This document shows, one piece after another, positions 43,847 through 53,337 of a DNA stretch of 64,000 nucleotides. This DNA comes from CAWCAW01 sp963793645 (GTDB taxonomy: Bacteria; Actinomycetota; Acidimicrobiia; Acidimicrobiales; UBA8190), in NCBI GenBank assembly GCA_963793645.1, contig CAWCAW010000003.1:372001-436000 (forward strand), given 5' to 3'. Made by a program: the position numbers and the translations under genes. The notes below the pieces were generated by a model. That model was not told the origin of the DNA. It searched no databases and saw only the letters and a program-made list of their open reading frames with translations. Positions within the stretch are counted from its first letter, which is position 1. Each line of letters begins with the position of its first letter.

Positions 43847-45997
43847 GACACCGGCGCGCCCAACCGGCCGCCGTCGACATCGGCGTCGTCACCGGTCGCC
43901 ACGCTGATGTCGGCGTCGACAGCAATGTCGGTAGTGCCATTGGCGCCCAGAGTGCCATTGGCGCCCAGAGTGCCATTGGCGTCGGTGGCGCCGTCGTCGT
44001 TGTCATGGGGGCCAGGTCCGTTGCCATGGCGAGCGGCCAGCGAGGGGACGAGGGCGGACACAGGATCGGTCGCTCGACGGCGCCGTCCCGGAACCGCCGC
44101 CAGTACGGAGCCGAGCACGAGTACGGCCCCGCCCAGCCAGAGCCACATCACCAGCGGCTGCACGGTGACGCCGATGGTGACGGGCCCCGTGCTTCGCGCC
44201 GGCAGGTTGTCGACGGTGAGGTACACGTCGTCGAAGACGCTCGAGTCGATGGCGGGTGTGCCCACGGGCTCGGTACCGCTACCGAACTGGCTCACCGCCG
44301 GCGTGTAGGGCCCGTGCCCGTTCACCACCACCAGCGCCTCGGTGGCCGAGCGAGCGGGCGTGGTGATGAAGCTGAGGCCGTCGTAGCCGATACGCGTGCC
44401 GGCGAAGGTGGCACTGTGACCCGGCCGCAAGGTGACCTCGCCGCGATGGGCGAACGAAGTGGCCGCCGCCAGGGCCACGGCGATGATGACCACGCCCAGA
44501 TGCACCACCATGCCGCCGTTGGCCCGGCCCACCAGCCCCTGCCACCACGGTGCCCCATGACGGCGGGCCGCCCCCGCCGACAAGACGAGCTGGCGGACGT
44601 TGGCGGCCGCGGCGAAGCCGGCCAGACCGAAGGCGATCAGTGGCACCACACCGCGCACCCCGCCCGCCACGCAGGCCACGATGACAAGGCCACCCACCCA
44701 CGCCGGCACCACCAAACGCGTTCGCAAGGTGTCGACGGTGGTCTTGCGCCACGGCAAGGCCGGGCCCACGGCCATGAGCACCAGCAGGGCCAGACCGATG
44801 GGAAGCGTCATGGTGTCGAAGTAGGGCGCTCCCACCGTGAGCTGCTGGCCGCGAAACGCCTCGTACAGCAGCGGGAAGACAGTGCCGAGGAGCACGACGA
44901 ACGCGATGGCCACGAACAGCAGGTTGTTGAGGAGGAAGGCGCCTTCGCGCGACAGCGGGGAATCGATCCCACCGGGCGAACGCAATCGGTCACCTCGCCA
45001 GCACGATCAGGCCCACTCCGGTGACGAGCACCACAGCGAAGAACACGATGAGGGCCGGTCCGATGTCGGAATCCGAAAAGGCGTGCACCGACTGGATCAC
45101 GCCGGAGCGCGTGAGGAAAGTACCGAGGATGGTCAGGCTGAAAGCCGAGACCAACAGCGACAGGTTCCACACCCGCAGCAAGCCGCGCCGCTCCTGGACG
45201 AGCACCGAATGCAGATAGGCGGTGCCGACCAGCCACGGAAGCACCGACGCGTTCTCCACGGGGTCCCATGCCCAGAACCCGCCCCAGCCGAGCACCTGAT
45301 ACGACCACCACGCCCCAAGCAGGATGCCCACCGTGAGAAACGCCCACGCGAACAAGGTCCAGCGCCGCGTGGCCAGTTGCCAGCCCTCCCCGATCCGTCC
45401 CGTGATCAGCGAGGCCATGGCGAAGGCGAAAGGGATGGTGAACCCCACGAACCCCATGTAGAGCAAGGGGGGGTGGATGGCCACCAGCGGGTTGTCCTGG
45501 AGCAAGACGTTGGGACCAAGGCCGTTGGCAGGCGATGCTCCCGACACGGTGGTGAACGGGTCGGCGGGGCCTGCCATCAATCCGAAGAAGAAGGCGGCCA
45601 CGGCCAAGGTGACCAAGGTGGCCCAGCCCACCAGCGGATCAGTGGCACGGCGGCGAAACCGCCACACCATGGCGTTGATGTACCCGGCCAGGATGAGGCC
45701 CCACAACAAGATCGAACCGGCCAGCGCCGACCACATGCCGGTGATCGTGTAAAGCAACGGCGTCTGGCGGCTCGAGTTGCTGGCCACGTAGGCAAGAGAA
45801 AAGTCGTGGGTCAGCAGCCCCCGCTCGATGGCCACCGTGGCGAGCACGGCGCCGGCGAGAAGAAGCCCGGCATAAACACGCCCGGCGCGCAGTGCCTCAG
45901 GCCGCTTGGCGATGAGGCCGTAGCCGAGCACCACCACCCCGATCACCGATGCCGCCAGGCCCACCAGCACGCCGGCATGGCCAAGCGCAGCGTTCAC
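43843..45997 (-). CDS. ccmF: CcmF heme lyase subunit, frameshifted
   Basis: About 717 residues over two frames joined near 44991-44997. The first half has SLAYVASNSSRQTPLLYTITGMWSALAGS and the WWD heme-handling motif GWGGFWAWDPVENASVLPWL. The second resumes at DRLRSPGGIDSPLSREGAFLLNNL, which normally follows directly in CcmF. The frame change is +1. It joins heme to apocytochrome CXXCH sites at the periplasmic side. The C-terminal tail carries an unusual tandem NGTLGA repeat. GTG start overlapping ccmE. Confidence 0.92.
43933..43981. repeat. 18-bp tandem repeat in the ccmF tail
   Basis: AGTGCCATTGGCGCCCAG is repeated at 43933-43950 and 43951-43968, with a partial third copy to 43981. On the minus strand it encodes the NGTLGA units of the poorly conserved CcmF C-terminus. 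Confidence 0.85.
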
Positions 45998-46548
45998 CTC
46001 GCCGTCCCGTCGGGCGCCCGCACGCGTTTGGGGTGCTGCTCGATGTACTGGGACGTGTGGTCCACGATGATCTGGTTCGAAAAGAACGTGGCGCCGTCGA
46101 AATGGCCCACGACGACGACGGGGATGTCGGGCTGGAACAGCTGCGGGGGGTTGCCGGTATTGACCACGGCCACGCTGTGGCCGGTGCCGGCGGCTGTGAA
46201 GTCCACGCCGTGGCGACTGCGACGCACTGTGCCGGGCACCACCAGGCCCTCGAGACGAAACGTCTGGGACCCGAGCATGGCTTTATGAGACAGCGCCTGG
46301 TCGACAGTCTCGAAGTAGTTGAAAGAACCCCCCAAGCCCTTGATGGCGAGGAACACGAACGCGGCCAGGAGCACCGCCCCGGCGGCCAGGAGCCGGGCGC
46401 GCGTGCCGGGGCCGCCACGGCCGGGGCGACGGGCGTCAGGCGCCCGCGAATCCGTCGTCGATCGCCCCGGTGACGGTGACACCAAGTCGTATTCCGCGGC
46501 GTCGCTCTCGCTGATCGCCGGAGCCCCGATCTCTGGCGGGGACGTCAC
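45994..46548 (-). CDS. ccmE: CcmE heme chaperone
   Basis: 184 residues from GTG. A basic N-terminal region, one membrane helix (LLAAGAVLLAAFVFLAI), then an OB-fold with QTFRLEGLVVPGTV. His164 and Tyr168 form HTSQY, the HxxxY heme-binding motif (HDENY in E. coli). It carries heme covalently from CcmC to CcmF. The N-terminal cytoplasmic extension of about 45 residues is longer than in proteobacteria. GTGA overlaps on both sides. Confidence 0.92.
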   Translation of the reverse strand: MTSPPEIGAPAISESDAAEYDLVSPSPGRSTTDSRAPDARRPGRGGPGTRARLLAAGAVLLAAFVFLAIKGLGGSFNYFETVDQALSHKAMLGSQTFRLEGLVVPGTVRRSRHGVDFTAAGTGHSVAVVNTGNPPQLFQPDIPVVVVGHFDGATFFSNQIIVDHTSQYIEQHPKRVRAPDGTAR

Positions 46549-46670
46549 TGCGTCGAGCGTTCGTGCGCCCGGGACACCTGTTCGAGGCGCCGGCGCCGTC
46601 GAATCAGCAGCAGCGCGTAGGCGCTCAGGACGCTGAGCGCCACCGTGTACCCGGCGTCGATGTACCTCAC
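46545..46670 (-). CDS. ccmD: CcmD small membrane protein
   Basis: A 41-residue gene. From the GTG at 46670 it reads YIDAGYTVALSVLSAYALLL then a run of five arginines and RLEQVSRAHERSTQ: one membrane helix followed by a basic cytoplasmic tail, the CcmD pattern. It overlaps ccmC (46667-46670) and ccmE (46545-46548) by GTGA on both sides, which fixes both ends. CcmD helps release holo-CcmE from CcmABC. Confidence 0.9.
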   Translation of the reverse strand: MRYIDAGYTVALSVLSAYALLLIRRRRRLEQVSRAHERSTQ

Positions 46671-47467
46671 GACATCACCTCGAGCTCGGCGCGCTGATCA
46701 CCGGGGCCGGAGTCGCCGCTAATGCCGGCTTCCTCCCAGCGTTCTTGCAGAGCGCTGTGCAGGTCAGCGCCTTCGTAGCGCTCGGCGAGCGTCTCGATGC
46801 GGTAGCGAATGAGGAGCAACCACACAAAGAGCAACGTAAAGGCGACGAAGCCGAGCAGCAGTGTCCAGGCCATGGCGCCGTGAATCGTGGGCGAGAGATT
46901 GGCGTTGAGCACCGTGGCTTTTTGGTGCAGCGTGTTCCACCAGTCGACAGAGAAATGCACGATGGGCACGTCCACCGCGGCGATGAGGGCGGCCACCGCG
47001 CATCGGCGAGCACGCGCATCGGCATCGCCGGGCACCTGGCGCAAGGTCAGATAGCCGAGCTGGAGCACGAGCAGCAACGCCGTGGACGTCAATCGGGCGT
47101 CCCAGGCCCACCACACACCCCACGTGGGCCGGCCCCAGATGGCACCCGTGGCGAGGGTCAAGGCGGTGAAGACGGTGCCCACCTCCATCGACGACACCGC
47201 CAGGCGGTCCCAGAATCGACTGCGCGTGCGCGGCCACAGCCACAAGACGCTGGACACGGCGGCTAATCCGAAGGCGCAGTAGAGCGCCACCCAGGCGATG
47301 GGCGGGTGCACGTAGACGAGGCGCACCAGGTTGCCTTGCACCTTGTCGGGAGGCGTCACCCACAAACCCAGCCACACCGTGGCCGCCACCGACACCACGG
47401 CCGCCACGCCGATGATGCGCACCACCACAGAACGAGGCGGCACCGGATTCAGGGTTCCGGTCGTCAC
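46667..47467 (-). CDS. ccmC: CcmC heme-handling membrane protein
   Basis: 266 residues, six helices. VYVHPPIAWVALY carries the first heme-ligand histidine, RPTWGVWWAWDARLTS the WWD motif and FSVDWWNTLHQ the second histidine region. It loads heme onto CcmE. The GTG at 47467 overlaps the ccmB stop; the C-terminus runs on as a hydrophilic tail of about 30 residues. Confidence 0.95.
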   Translation of the reverse strand: MTTGTLNPVPPRSVVVRIIGVAAVVSVAATVWLGLWVTPPDKVQGNLVRLVYVHPPIAWVALYCAFGLAAVSSVLWLWPRTRSRFWDRLAVSSMEVGTVFTALTLATGAIWGRPTWGVWWAWDARLTSTALLLVLQLGYLTLRQVPGDADARARRCAVAALIAAVDVPIVHFSVDWWNTLHQKATVLNANLSPTIHGAMAWTLLLGFVAFTLLFVWLLLIRYRIETLAERYEGADLHSALQERWEEAGISGDSGPGDQRAELEVMS

Positions 47468-48144
47468 GATGCCTCCTGCAGAGGGCCGTAGACGAGCACC
47501 CCGAGGGCCAAGTAGACGACGGCGAAGACGACCAGCAGCGACGTCCACGGGTTGCCCCCGATGCTGGCCGAGGCGGTTTCGGTGCCGAGAGCGGCCTGCC
47601 ACGCTCGTGTGCCGGCCAGAAGCACAGGGGCCACCACGGGCAGCAGCAACAGCGGCAACAGCGTCTCGCGCACGCGCAGCCCACTGGAGAGAGCTCCGTA
47701 GAGGGTGCCCACCGCAGCCAGCCCCACTGTCCCCGCCACGCCGGCCGCGATCAACCCTCCCCACGAACGGACATGGGCGCCGTAGAGGATGACCACGCCG
47801 ATGGTGAGAAGGACCTCGAGTACGACGAGCTCGGCGATGACGGCCATGGTCTTGCCGAGAAAGGTGCCGGCGGGGTCCACGCCGCTGAGGCGCAACCCGT
47901 CGCGCGTCCCCTCAGCCGACTCCAACGCGAAACTGCGTTGCACGGCCAACAACCCGCAGAACAGGACAGCCACCCAGAACAATCCGGCGGCGGCCTCGAG
48001 CATGGGGGCGGGGTCGGGACCCAAGGCAAAGGCGAAGAGCACCAGGACGATGATGGCGAACGGCGCCACCTGGTTGAGCACGACGCGCGAGCGCAACTCG
48101 ATGCGCAGGTCTTTGCCGGCCACCAAGGCGGCGTCACGCCACAT
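47464..48144 (-). CDS. ccmB: CcmB ABC transporter permease
   Basis: 226 residues from the ATG at 48144. It opens MWRDAALVAGKDLRIELRSR and then RVVLNQVAPFAIIVLVLFAFAL, followed by LLAVQRSFALESAEGTRDGL, the typical CcmB first half; five or six helices in all. It overlaps ccmA by 11 bases. With CcmA it forms the ATPase complex that releases holo-CcmE. Confidence 0.95.
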   Translation of the reverse strand: MWRDAALVAGKDLRIELRSRVVLNQVAPFAIIVLVLFAFALGPDPAPMLEAAAGLFWVAVLFCGLLAVQRSFALESAEGTRDGLRLSGVDPAGTFLGKTMAVIAELVVLEVLLTIGVVILYGAHVRSWGGLIAAGVAGTVGLAAVGTLYGALSSGLRVRETLLPLLLLPVVAPVLLAGTRAWQAALGTETASASIGGNPWTSLLVVFAVVYLALGVLVYGPLQEAS

Positions 48145-48853
48145 GGACGCCTCCGGCCAGGGCGATGGGCACCGTGGCGGCGCGCCCGGCCCCCGCATGG
48201 CGTTCGCCCCTGCGCTCGGCCACCACGCGGCCTCCGGCCAGGGACACCACCCGATCGGCCAGGGGCACCACGGCGTCGAGCTCGTGAGAAGCGAGCACCA
48301 CGGCCGCCCCGGCATCGGCGGCTTCGATGATCACCCCGTCGAGAACGCGACGGGCATCGGCGTCCAAGGCGGCGTGCGGCTCATCGAGCAGCCACAGCGC
48401 CGGGCGGCGCGCCACCAACGCCGCCAAGGCGGCCCGGCGGCGCTGGCCTGTCGACAACTTCCCCGCCACCGTGCGCCGCGAGCGAGCCGTCAGCCCGACA
48501 CGCTCCAGGGCGTCGTCGATCCGAGAGACATCTCCTCTGCCGGCACGAACGGCGAAACGGACGTTCTCGGTGGCGGTCAGGTCGTCATAGAGGAAGGGCG
48601 CATGGCCGAGCAATCCGACCTGGCTGCGCACCGTCGCTCGCTGGCGGCGCAGGTCATAGCCGAGCACCACCGCTTCGCCACTCGTCACGGCCAGCAGCCC
48701 GGCACACGCTCGCAGCAGCGTGGTCTTGCCGGCTCCGTTGGGCCCTTCGACCACCACGACCTCGCCCGCGTCGACGGACAGGTCGGTTCCGGCCAGGGCC
48801 GGGAACCGCCCGGTGAGCACGACGGCGGCGCGAAGAATCACTGCTGGGGCCAT
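48134..48853 (-). CDS. ccmA: CcmA ABC transporter ATP-binding protein
   Basis: 239 residues from the ATG at 48853; a GTG at 48865 is an alternative. VEGPNGAGKTTLLRACAGL is Walker A, LSTGQRRRAALAALV the signature, LWLLDEPHAALD Walker B and ASHELD the H-loop. It powers the CcmABCD complex. First of the ccm genes proper, 50 bases after ccdA ends. Confidence 0.94.
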   Translation of the reverse strand: MAPAVILRAAVVLTGRFPALAGTDLSVDAGEVVVVEGPNGAGKTTLLRACAGLLAVTSGEAVVLGYDLRRQRATVRSQVGLLGHAPFLYDDLTATENVRFAVRAGRGDVSRIDDALERVGLTARSRRTVAGKLSTGQRRRAALAALVARRPALWLLDEPHAALDADARRVLDGVIIEAADAGAAVVLASHELDAVVPLADRVVSLAGGRVVAERRGERHAGAGRAATVPIALAGGVHVA

Positions 48854-48902
48854 GGGGTGAGCCACATGCTACGGGTGGCCCCCCCTCCAGATCCAAGCGG
48901 CG

Positions 48903-49680
48903 TCAGCTCACAGACAGGCGGCCGAGGCCGATGTCGTGCAGGACGCTCGACGCGGCGGCGGACAACCAGTGCAGCTCACCGGTGATGAGCAGCACGCCAA
49001 AGCCGGCCAGAGCACCCCCGGCCACGATGTCGATGACGGCCATCCGCCGGCGTACCCGGGCGAACACGCTGGTGAGCCGACCGAAGGCCAGGCCGGTGGC
49101 CAAAAACGGCACCCCCAGGCCCAGCGAGTAGGCCACCAGCAGCACCAGGCCCGAAGTCAACGTGGAGCGGGCGGCGGCCAGCCCGAGCACGGTGCCGAGC
49201 ACCGGCCCGATGCATGGCGTCCACCCGAAGGCGAAAGCCATGCCCATGACCGGCGGCGCCCACGACGCCCAGCCGCGACGGCAGCGGGTGAAAGCGCCGC
49301 TCTCGAAGGAACAGCCGCGGCGTGCCCACCCCGGCCAGGATCACGCCGAGGACCACCACCACCACGCCCGCCGCGATGTCGAGGCCGCGCTGATGATCGA
49401 TCAAGAGGCGTCCGAGCCCCGAAGCGGCCGCCCCCAAGGCGGTGAAGACCACGGTGAAGCCCAGGATGAACCCGAGGATGCCGCGTAGCACCCGGCTCAT
49501 GTCCCGGCGATCGCCCCCCTCCAGCTCGGCGGCCGACAGGCCCGAGACCATGGACACGTAGCCGGGGACGAGGGGGAGCACACACGGAGACAAAAACGAC
49601 AGCATGCCGGCGCCAAAGGCCACCACCACCCCGAGGGGATCGGCGGAGATGGCCGCGAAGCCCAGTGCGCCGGCGGCCAC
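48903..49680 (-). CDS. ccdA: CcdA-type cytochrome c biogenesis transmembrane protein, frameshifted
   Basis: About 258 residues across two frames joined near 49261-49266. FGAGMLSFLSPCVLPLVPGYVSMVSG has the first redox cysteine with its prolines; AFGWTPCIGPVLG in the second frame has the other. Six helices. The GTG at 49680 follows GAGGAG at six bases. CcdA moves electrons from cytoplasmic thioredoxin to CcmG/CcmH. It lies in front of ccmA on the same strand, and the preceding gmd frame runs 184 bases into it. Confidence 0.9.
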
Positions 49681-50666
49681 GATGATCTCCTCGTCGGCGC
49701 GTCGGCGAGACGCAGCTGGGCGCGATCGGCGTCCACCATCAAGGCCACCAGCGTGGCGAAGTCGACCGTCCGCTCCCAGCCCAGCAACTTCTTGGCCTTG
49801 GAAGCGTCTCCGACGAGAAGATCCACCTCGGCGGGACGCAAGAACCGTTCGTCCACCACCACGTGTTCGGCCCAGTCCAACCCGGCATGGGCGAAGGCGA
49901 CCTCGCACAAGTCGCGTACCGAGTGTGTTTCGCCGGTGGACACGACGAAGTCATCGGGCTCGTCACGTTGCAGCATCAGCCACATGGCCCGCACGTAGTC
50001 GCCGGCAAAGCCCCAGTCGCGCTGGGCGTCGAGGTTGCCGAGGTACAACTTGTCGTCGAGTCCCGCCGCGATGCGGGCCACCGAGTGGGTCACCTTGCGG
50101 GTGACGAACTCGAGCCCACGGCGAGGGCTCTCGTGGTTGAAGAGCATTCCCGACGAGGCGTGCAGGCCGTAGCTCTCGCGGTAGTTGACGGTGATCCAGT
50201 GGCCGTACACCTTGGCCACCCCATACGGGCTGCGGGGATAAAACGGCGTGGTCTCCACCTGAGGAACCTCGCGCACCTTGCCGAACATCTCCGACGACGA
50301 CGCCTGATAGAAGCGGATATCGGGATCGACGATGCGGATGGCGTCGAGCAGCCGGGTCACCCCGAGTGCGGTGGTCTCGCCGGTGAGCACGGGCTGACCC
50401 CACGAGGTCTGCACGAAGGATTGGGCGGCCAGGTTGTAGACCTCGGCGGGCCGGTGCTCACGCAGGATGCCGATGAGCGACACCTCGTCGAGGAGATCAC
50501 CCGACACCAGATTGACGCGATCTTGGATGTGGGCGATGCGCTCGAAGTTCACCGTCGAGGACCGGCGCACCATGCCGATGACCTCGTATCCCTCGTCCAA
50601 CAGGAGCTCGGCCAGGTAGGACCCGTCCTGTCCGGTGATCCCGGTGATGAGCGCTCGTTTCGTCAT
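49497..50666 (-). CDS. gmd: GDP-mannose 4,6-dehydratase, with overlong C-terminus
   Basis: 389 codons. LITGITGQDGSYLAELLLDEG is the Rossmann motif, YNLAAQSFVQTSW and SPYGVAKVYGHW (YxxxK) the active site, then RDWGFAGDYV and HSVRDLCEVAFAHAGLDW. It makes GDP-4-keto-6-deoxymannose, precursor of fucose, rhamnose or perosamine. Homologous sequence stops near DFATLVALMVDADRAQL; the last 65 or so codons run out of phase through the start of ccdA and look non-coding. No frame has a stop there, so the true end is unclear. Start ATG at 50666. Confidence 0.92.
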   Translation of the reverse strand: MTKRALITGITGQDGSYLAELLLDEGYEVIGMVRRSSTVNFERIAHIQDRVNLVSGDLLDEVSLIGILREHRPAEVYNLAAQSFVQTSWGQPVLTGETTALGVTRLLDAIRIVDPDIRFYQASSSEMFGKVREVPQVETTPFYPRSPYGVAKVYGHWITVNYRESYGLHASSGMLFNHESPRRGLEFVTRKVTHSVARIAAGLDDKLYLGNLDAQRDWGFAGDYVRAMWLMLQRDEPDDFVVSTGETHSVRDLCEVAFAHAGLDWAEHVVVDERFLRPAEVDLLVGDASKAKKLLGWERTVDFATLVALMVDADRAQLRLADAPTRRSSWPPAHWASRPSPPIPSGWWWPLAPACCRFCLRVCSPSSPATCPWSRACRPPSWRGAIAGT

Positions 50667-50694
50667 GATCTCTCGTTTCGGCTTTGGAAGTCTC

Positions 50695-51520
50695 TCAACT
50701 CCCCCGCCAGAGCGGCGGTCGTTTCTCCAAGAAGGCGGCCATGCCTTCGGCGGCATCGTCGGTCTGGTTGGTCAGCGTGAGCATGGCGTGCAGATGGGCC
50801 AGGGCCTCCGGGGCCGCCATGTCCTGCACAGCGTAGAACGAGCCCCGACCAAGCCTCATCACCGCCGGGGACTTGGCCGCCAGGACGCTGGTGAGCTCGT
50901 CCACGGCGGCGTCGAGCTCACCATGCGGCACCATCCGGTTGACGAAGCCCATGCGCTGGCCTTCCTCGGCCGAAACGACACGGCCGGTGAGCATAAGGTC
51001 GAGAGCCTGCTTGGGAGCCATGGCGCGCAGCATGGGCACGGTGATCATGTAGGGCCACAACCCGACATTGATCTCGGGGGCGCCAAAACGAGCTTGCTCG
51101 GACGCCACCACCATGTCGCAGGCGAGGGCCAGCCCGAAACCGCCCGCCATGGCCCATCCCTGCACCCGCGCCACGATGGGCTTGCCCAGGTGCCACATCT
51201 CCTGGAACAGCTCGGCCAGGGTGCCGCGCGAACTCATGGGTGGCCAGGAAGCCGGGGCCGTCCTCCCCGCCATGGCCCATCCCGCCCAGATCGGCCCCGG
51301 CACAAAATGCCTGGTCACCGGCGCCGGCCAGGACGACGACATGGACCTGGGGGTCGCTGCGGGCGGCGGCAAAGGCCGCTCGCAGGCCGGCCATGACCGT
51401 CCATGACATGGCGTTGCGGCGCTCGGGCCGGTTGATGGTGATGCGCGCCACCCCGCCGGCGTGCTCGGTGAGGACCTCGTCGGGGGCGGAGACAGGCACG
51501 GGGGCAGACACGGCTGGCAC
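50695..51520 (-). CDS. Enoyl-CoA hydratase/isomerase family protein, frameshifted
   Basis: About 274 residues. The first frame (from GTG 51520) has ITINRPERRNAMSWTVM and AFCAGADLGGMG, the CoA-binding and oxyanion region. The second has AGGFGLALACDMVVAS and FGAPEINVGLWPYMIT, with the catalytic Glu region. They join if one T is removed at 51231-51232 (plus-strand AA), giving HESRGTLAELF. It hydrates 2-enoyl-CoA in beta-oxidation or a related pathway. The acyl-CoA dehydrogenase at 56-57 kb is a possible partner. Confidence 0.88.
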
Positions 51521-51549
51521 GGTAGCGCCGTTGCTACGGTGGCCGCCTC

Positions 51550-52605
51550 GTGGGCAACACGGTGGCCATGGTCTCGTTCCGGTTGGGTGGGTCCGACGGC
51601 GTGTCGGTGGAAGCCGCCAAGTGGTCCCGGGCCTGGACGCAACTCGGGTTCCAGGTGGTGACCGTGGCCGGCGAAGGCCCCGTCGACCATCTCCTCCCCG
51701 GGCTGGCCATCGGGGCCTCCCAAGCCCCGACCCGCGCCGAAGTAGCCGCCGCCCTCGACGACGCCGAGGTGGTGGTGGTCGAGAACTTGTGCTCCTTACC
51801 GCTCAACCCGGGTGCTGCCGCCGTGGTGTCTCAGGTCATGGCGGACAGACCGGCCGTGCTGCACCACCACGACCTGCCCTGGCAGCGACCGCACTTCGCC
51901 GGCTACCCCCCGCCCCCCGACGACCCCCATTGGGTCCATGTCACCTTGAACGACCTGAGCCGCCGCCAGCTGGCCGAGCACGGCATCACCGCCACCGTGG
52001 TGCGCAACACCTTCGACACCGAGGCGCCCGGCGGCGACCGTGACGGCACCCGCCACGGCATGGGTCTGGACCCGGCCGAGCGGGTCGTGCTGCAGCCCAC
52101 CCGGGCCATCGCCCGCAAGAACGTGGCGGGCGCCATGACGCTGGCCGAGGACCTCGATGCCACGTACTGGCTCCTCGGCCCCGCCGAGGATGGCTATGGC
52201 CCCGAGCTCGACGCCCTGGTGGCGGCGGCACGCCGCCGCCACCTGCGCGTGCTGCTCGGCTACGGCCCGGCCGGCGAAGGTTCGGTGGTGGCCGACGCCT
52301 ACGCGGCGTGCGACGTGGTGGCGTTGCCCTCGACGTGGGAAGGGTTCGGCAATCCGGCCCTCGAGTCCGCCGTCTACCGGCGCCCCCTGGCCATCGGCGC
52401 CTACCCGGTGGCAGCCGAGCTGGCCGCTTATGGCTTTCGCTGGTTCTCGCCTGAGGACCCCCCGCCACTGCGCAGGTGGCTGGAGCACCCCGAGGCCGGG
52501 TTGCTGGAGCACAACCTGGCTATTGCGAGGGCGTCGTTCTCGGTGAGGGATCTGCCCGATCGTCTGGCCCCGGTGCTCGCCTCGGTGGGAGTTACTCTCC
52601 GGTAG
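51550..52605 (+). CDS. Glycosyltransferase, GT4-like (GT-B fold)
   Basis: 351 residues from GTG. The N-terminal domain is short, with VSFRLGGSDGVSVEAAKW at the donor-cleft loop, and the C-terminal domain has LLGYGPAGEG and VVALPSTWEGFGNPALESAVYRRP, the E-x7-E-like motif of GT4 enzymes. Donor and acceptor unknown. Its start lies 29 bases from the divergent enoyl-CoA hydratase GTG, with TACGGT nine bases before it as a possible -10. Confidence 0.85.
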   Translation: MGNTVAMVSFRLGGSDGVSVEAAKWSRAWTQLGFQVVTVAGEGPVDHLLPGLAIGASQAPTRAEVAAALDDAEVVVVENLCSLPLNPGAAAVVSQVMADRPAVLHHHDLPWQRPHFAGYPPPPDDPHWVHVTLNDLSRRQLAEHGITATVVRNTFDTEAPGGDRDGTRHGMGLDPAERVVLQPTRAIARKNVAGAMTLAEDLDATYWLLGPAEDGYGPELDALVAAARRRHLRVLLGYGPAGEGSVVADAYAACDVVALPSTWEGFGNPALESAVYRRPLAIGAYPVAAELAAYGFRWFSPEDPPPLRRWLEHPEAGLLEHNLAIARASFSVRDLPDRLAPVLASVGVTLR

Positions 52606-52628
52606 CAAGCGGGTTACGCTCAGCGGCG

Positions 52629-53270
52629 ATGGTGCAGGATTCCGAGATGCGCGCCTCGCCTGTCGGGGCCAAGCGCTTGCCCGCTGATCGTCGGCGCGAG
52701 CAGCTGCTCGACGTCGCCCTGCGGTTGTTCGCGGTGCGGGGATTGACGGCGACCACCATGGATGACATCGCTGAGGCGGCCGGCGTCACCAAGCCTCTGC
52801 TTTACCAGCACTTCGATTCGAAGCGAGCCCTCTACTTGGAGCTGGTCGACTCGGTGGCCGACACCATGCTGGGGGCCATCAGCGAGGCCGTGGCCGCCGC
52901 CGACGGCCCGCGCCAACAAGTCGAAGGCGGGTTCGCCGCCTACTTCAACCTCGTGGTGACCCGCTCCGATGCCTTCACTCTCCTCTTCGGCAGCAACGTG
53001 CCCAACGACGCCGAGCTGTCACGGGCGGTGCGACATGTCGAGGAATCCATTGCCGAAGTGGTCGGCGCCCTCATCGACGCCGGTTTGGACGAGGACCACC
53101 GCCGCCTGCTGGCCCATGCCGTGGTGGGCATGGCCGAAGGTGCGAGCCGCCACTTCCTCGAGCACCGGGCCGCATCCGACGGCCCCGCCGATGCATCGGA
53201 GGCGACGCGCCTGGCCGCCCGGCTGGCCGACCTGGCCTGGGCCGGGTTGCGCTCCGTGCACCCGGATTGA
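52629..53270 (+). CDS. TetR-family transcriptional regulator
   Basis: 213 residues. RREQLLDVALRLFAVRGLTATTMDDIAEAAGVTKPLLYQHFDSKRALY is the full TetR helix-turn-helix, followed by a helical ligand-binding domain with a conserved histidine and aromatic residues. It follows the glycosyltransferase gene by 23 bases; possible targets are this operon or the ABC-2 exporter beyond, but the ligand is unknown. Confidence 0.93.
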   Translation: MVQDSEMRASPVGAKRLPADRRREQLLDVALRLFAVRGLTATTMDDIAEAAGVTKPLLYQHFDSKRALYLELVDSVADTMLGAISEAVAAADGPRQQVEGGFAAYFNLVVTRSDAFTLLFGSNVPNDAELSRAVRHVEESIAEVVGALIDAGLDEDHRRLLAHAVVGMAEGASRHFLEHRAASDGPADASEATRLAARLADLAWAGLRSVHPD

Positions 53271-53337
53271 AAACTCTACCAACCCGGTGGACTTTGGGTT
53301 CCGCTCACCGACGTGGGCACTTTGACGAGGTGAGGCC

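Noticed and set aside
43558..46288. Plus-strand open frames of 488 and 483 codons
   Set aside because: They are antisense to ccmF, ccmG and ccmE, which have clear family motifs and coupled ends; the plus-strand sequences are Arg/His/Gln-rich shadows.
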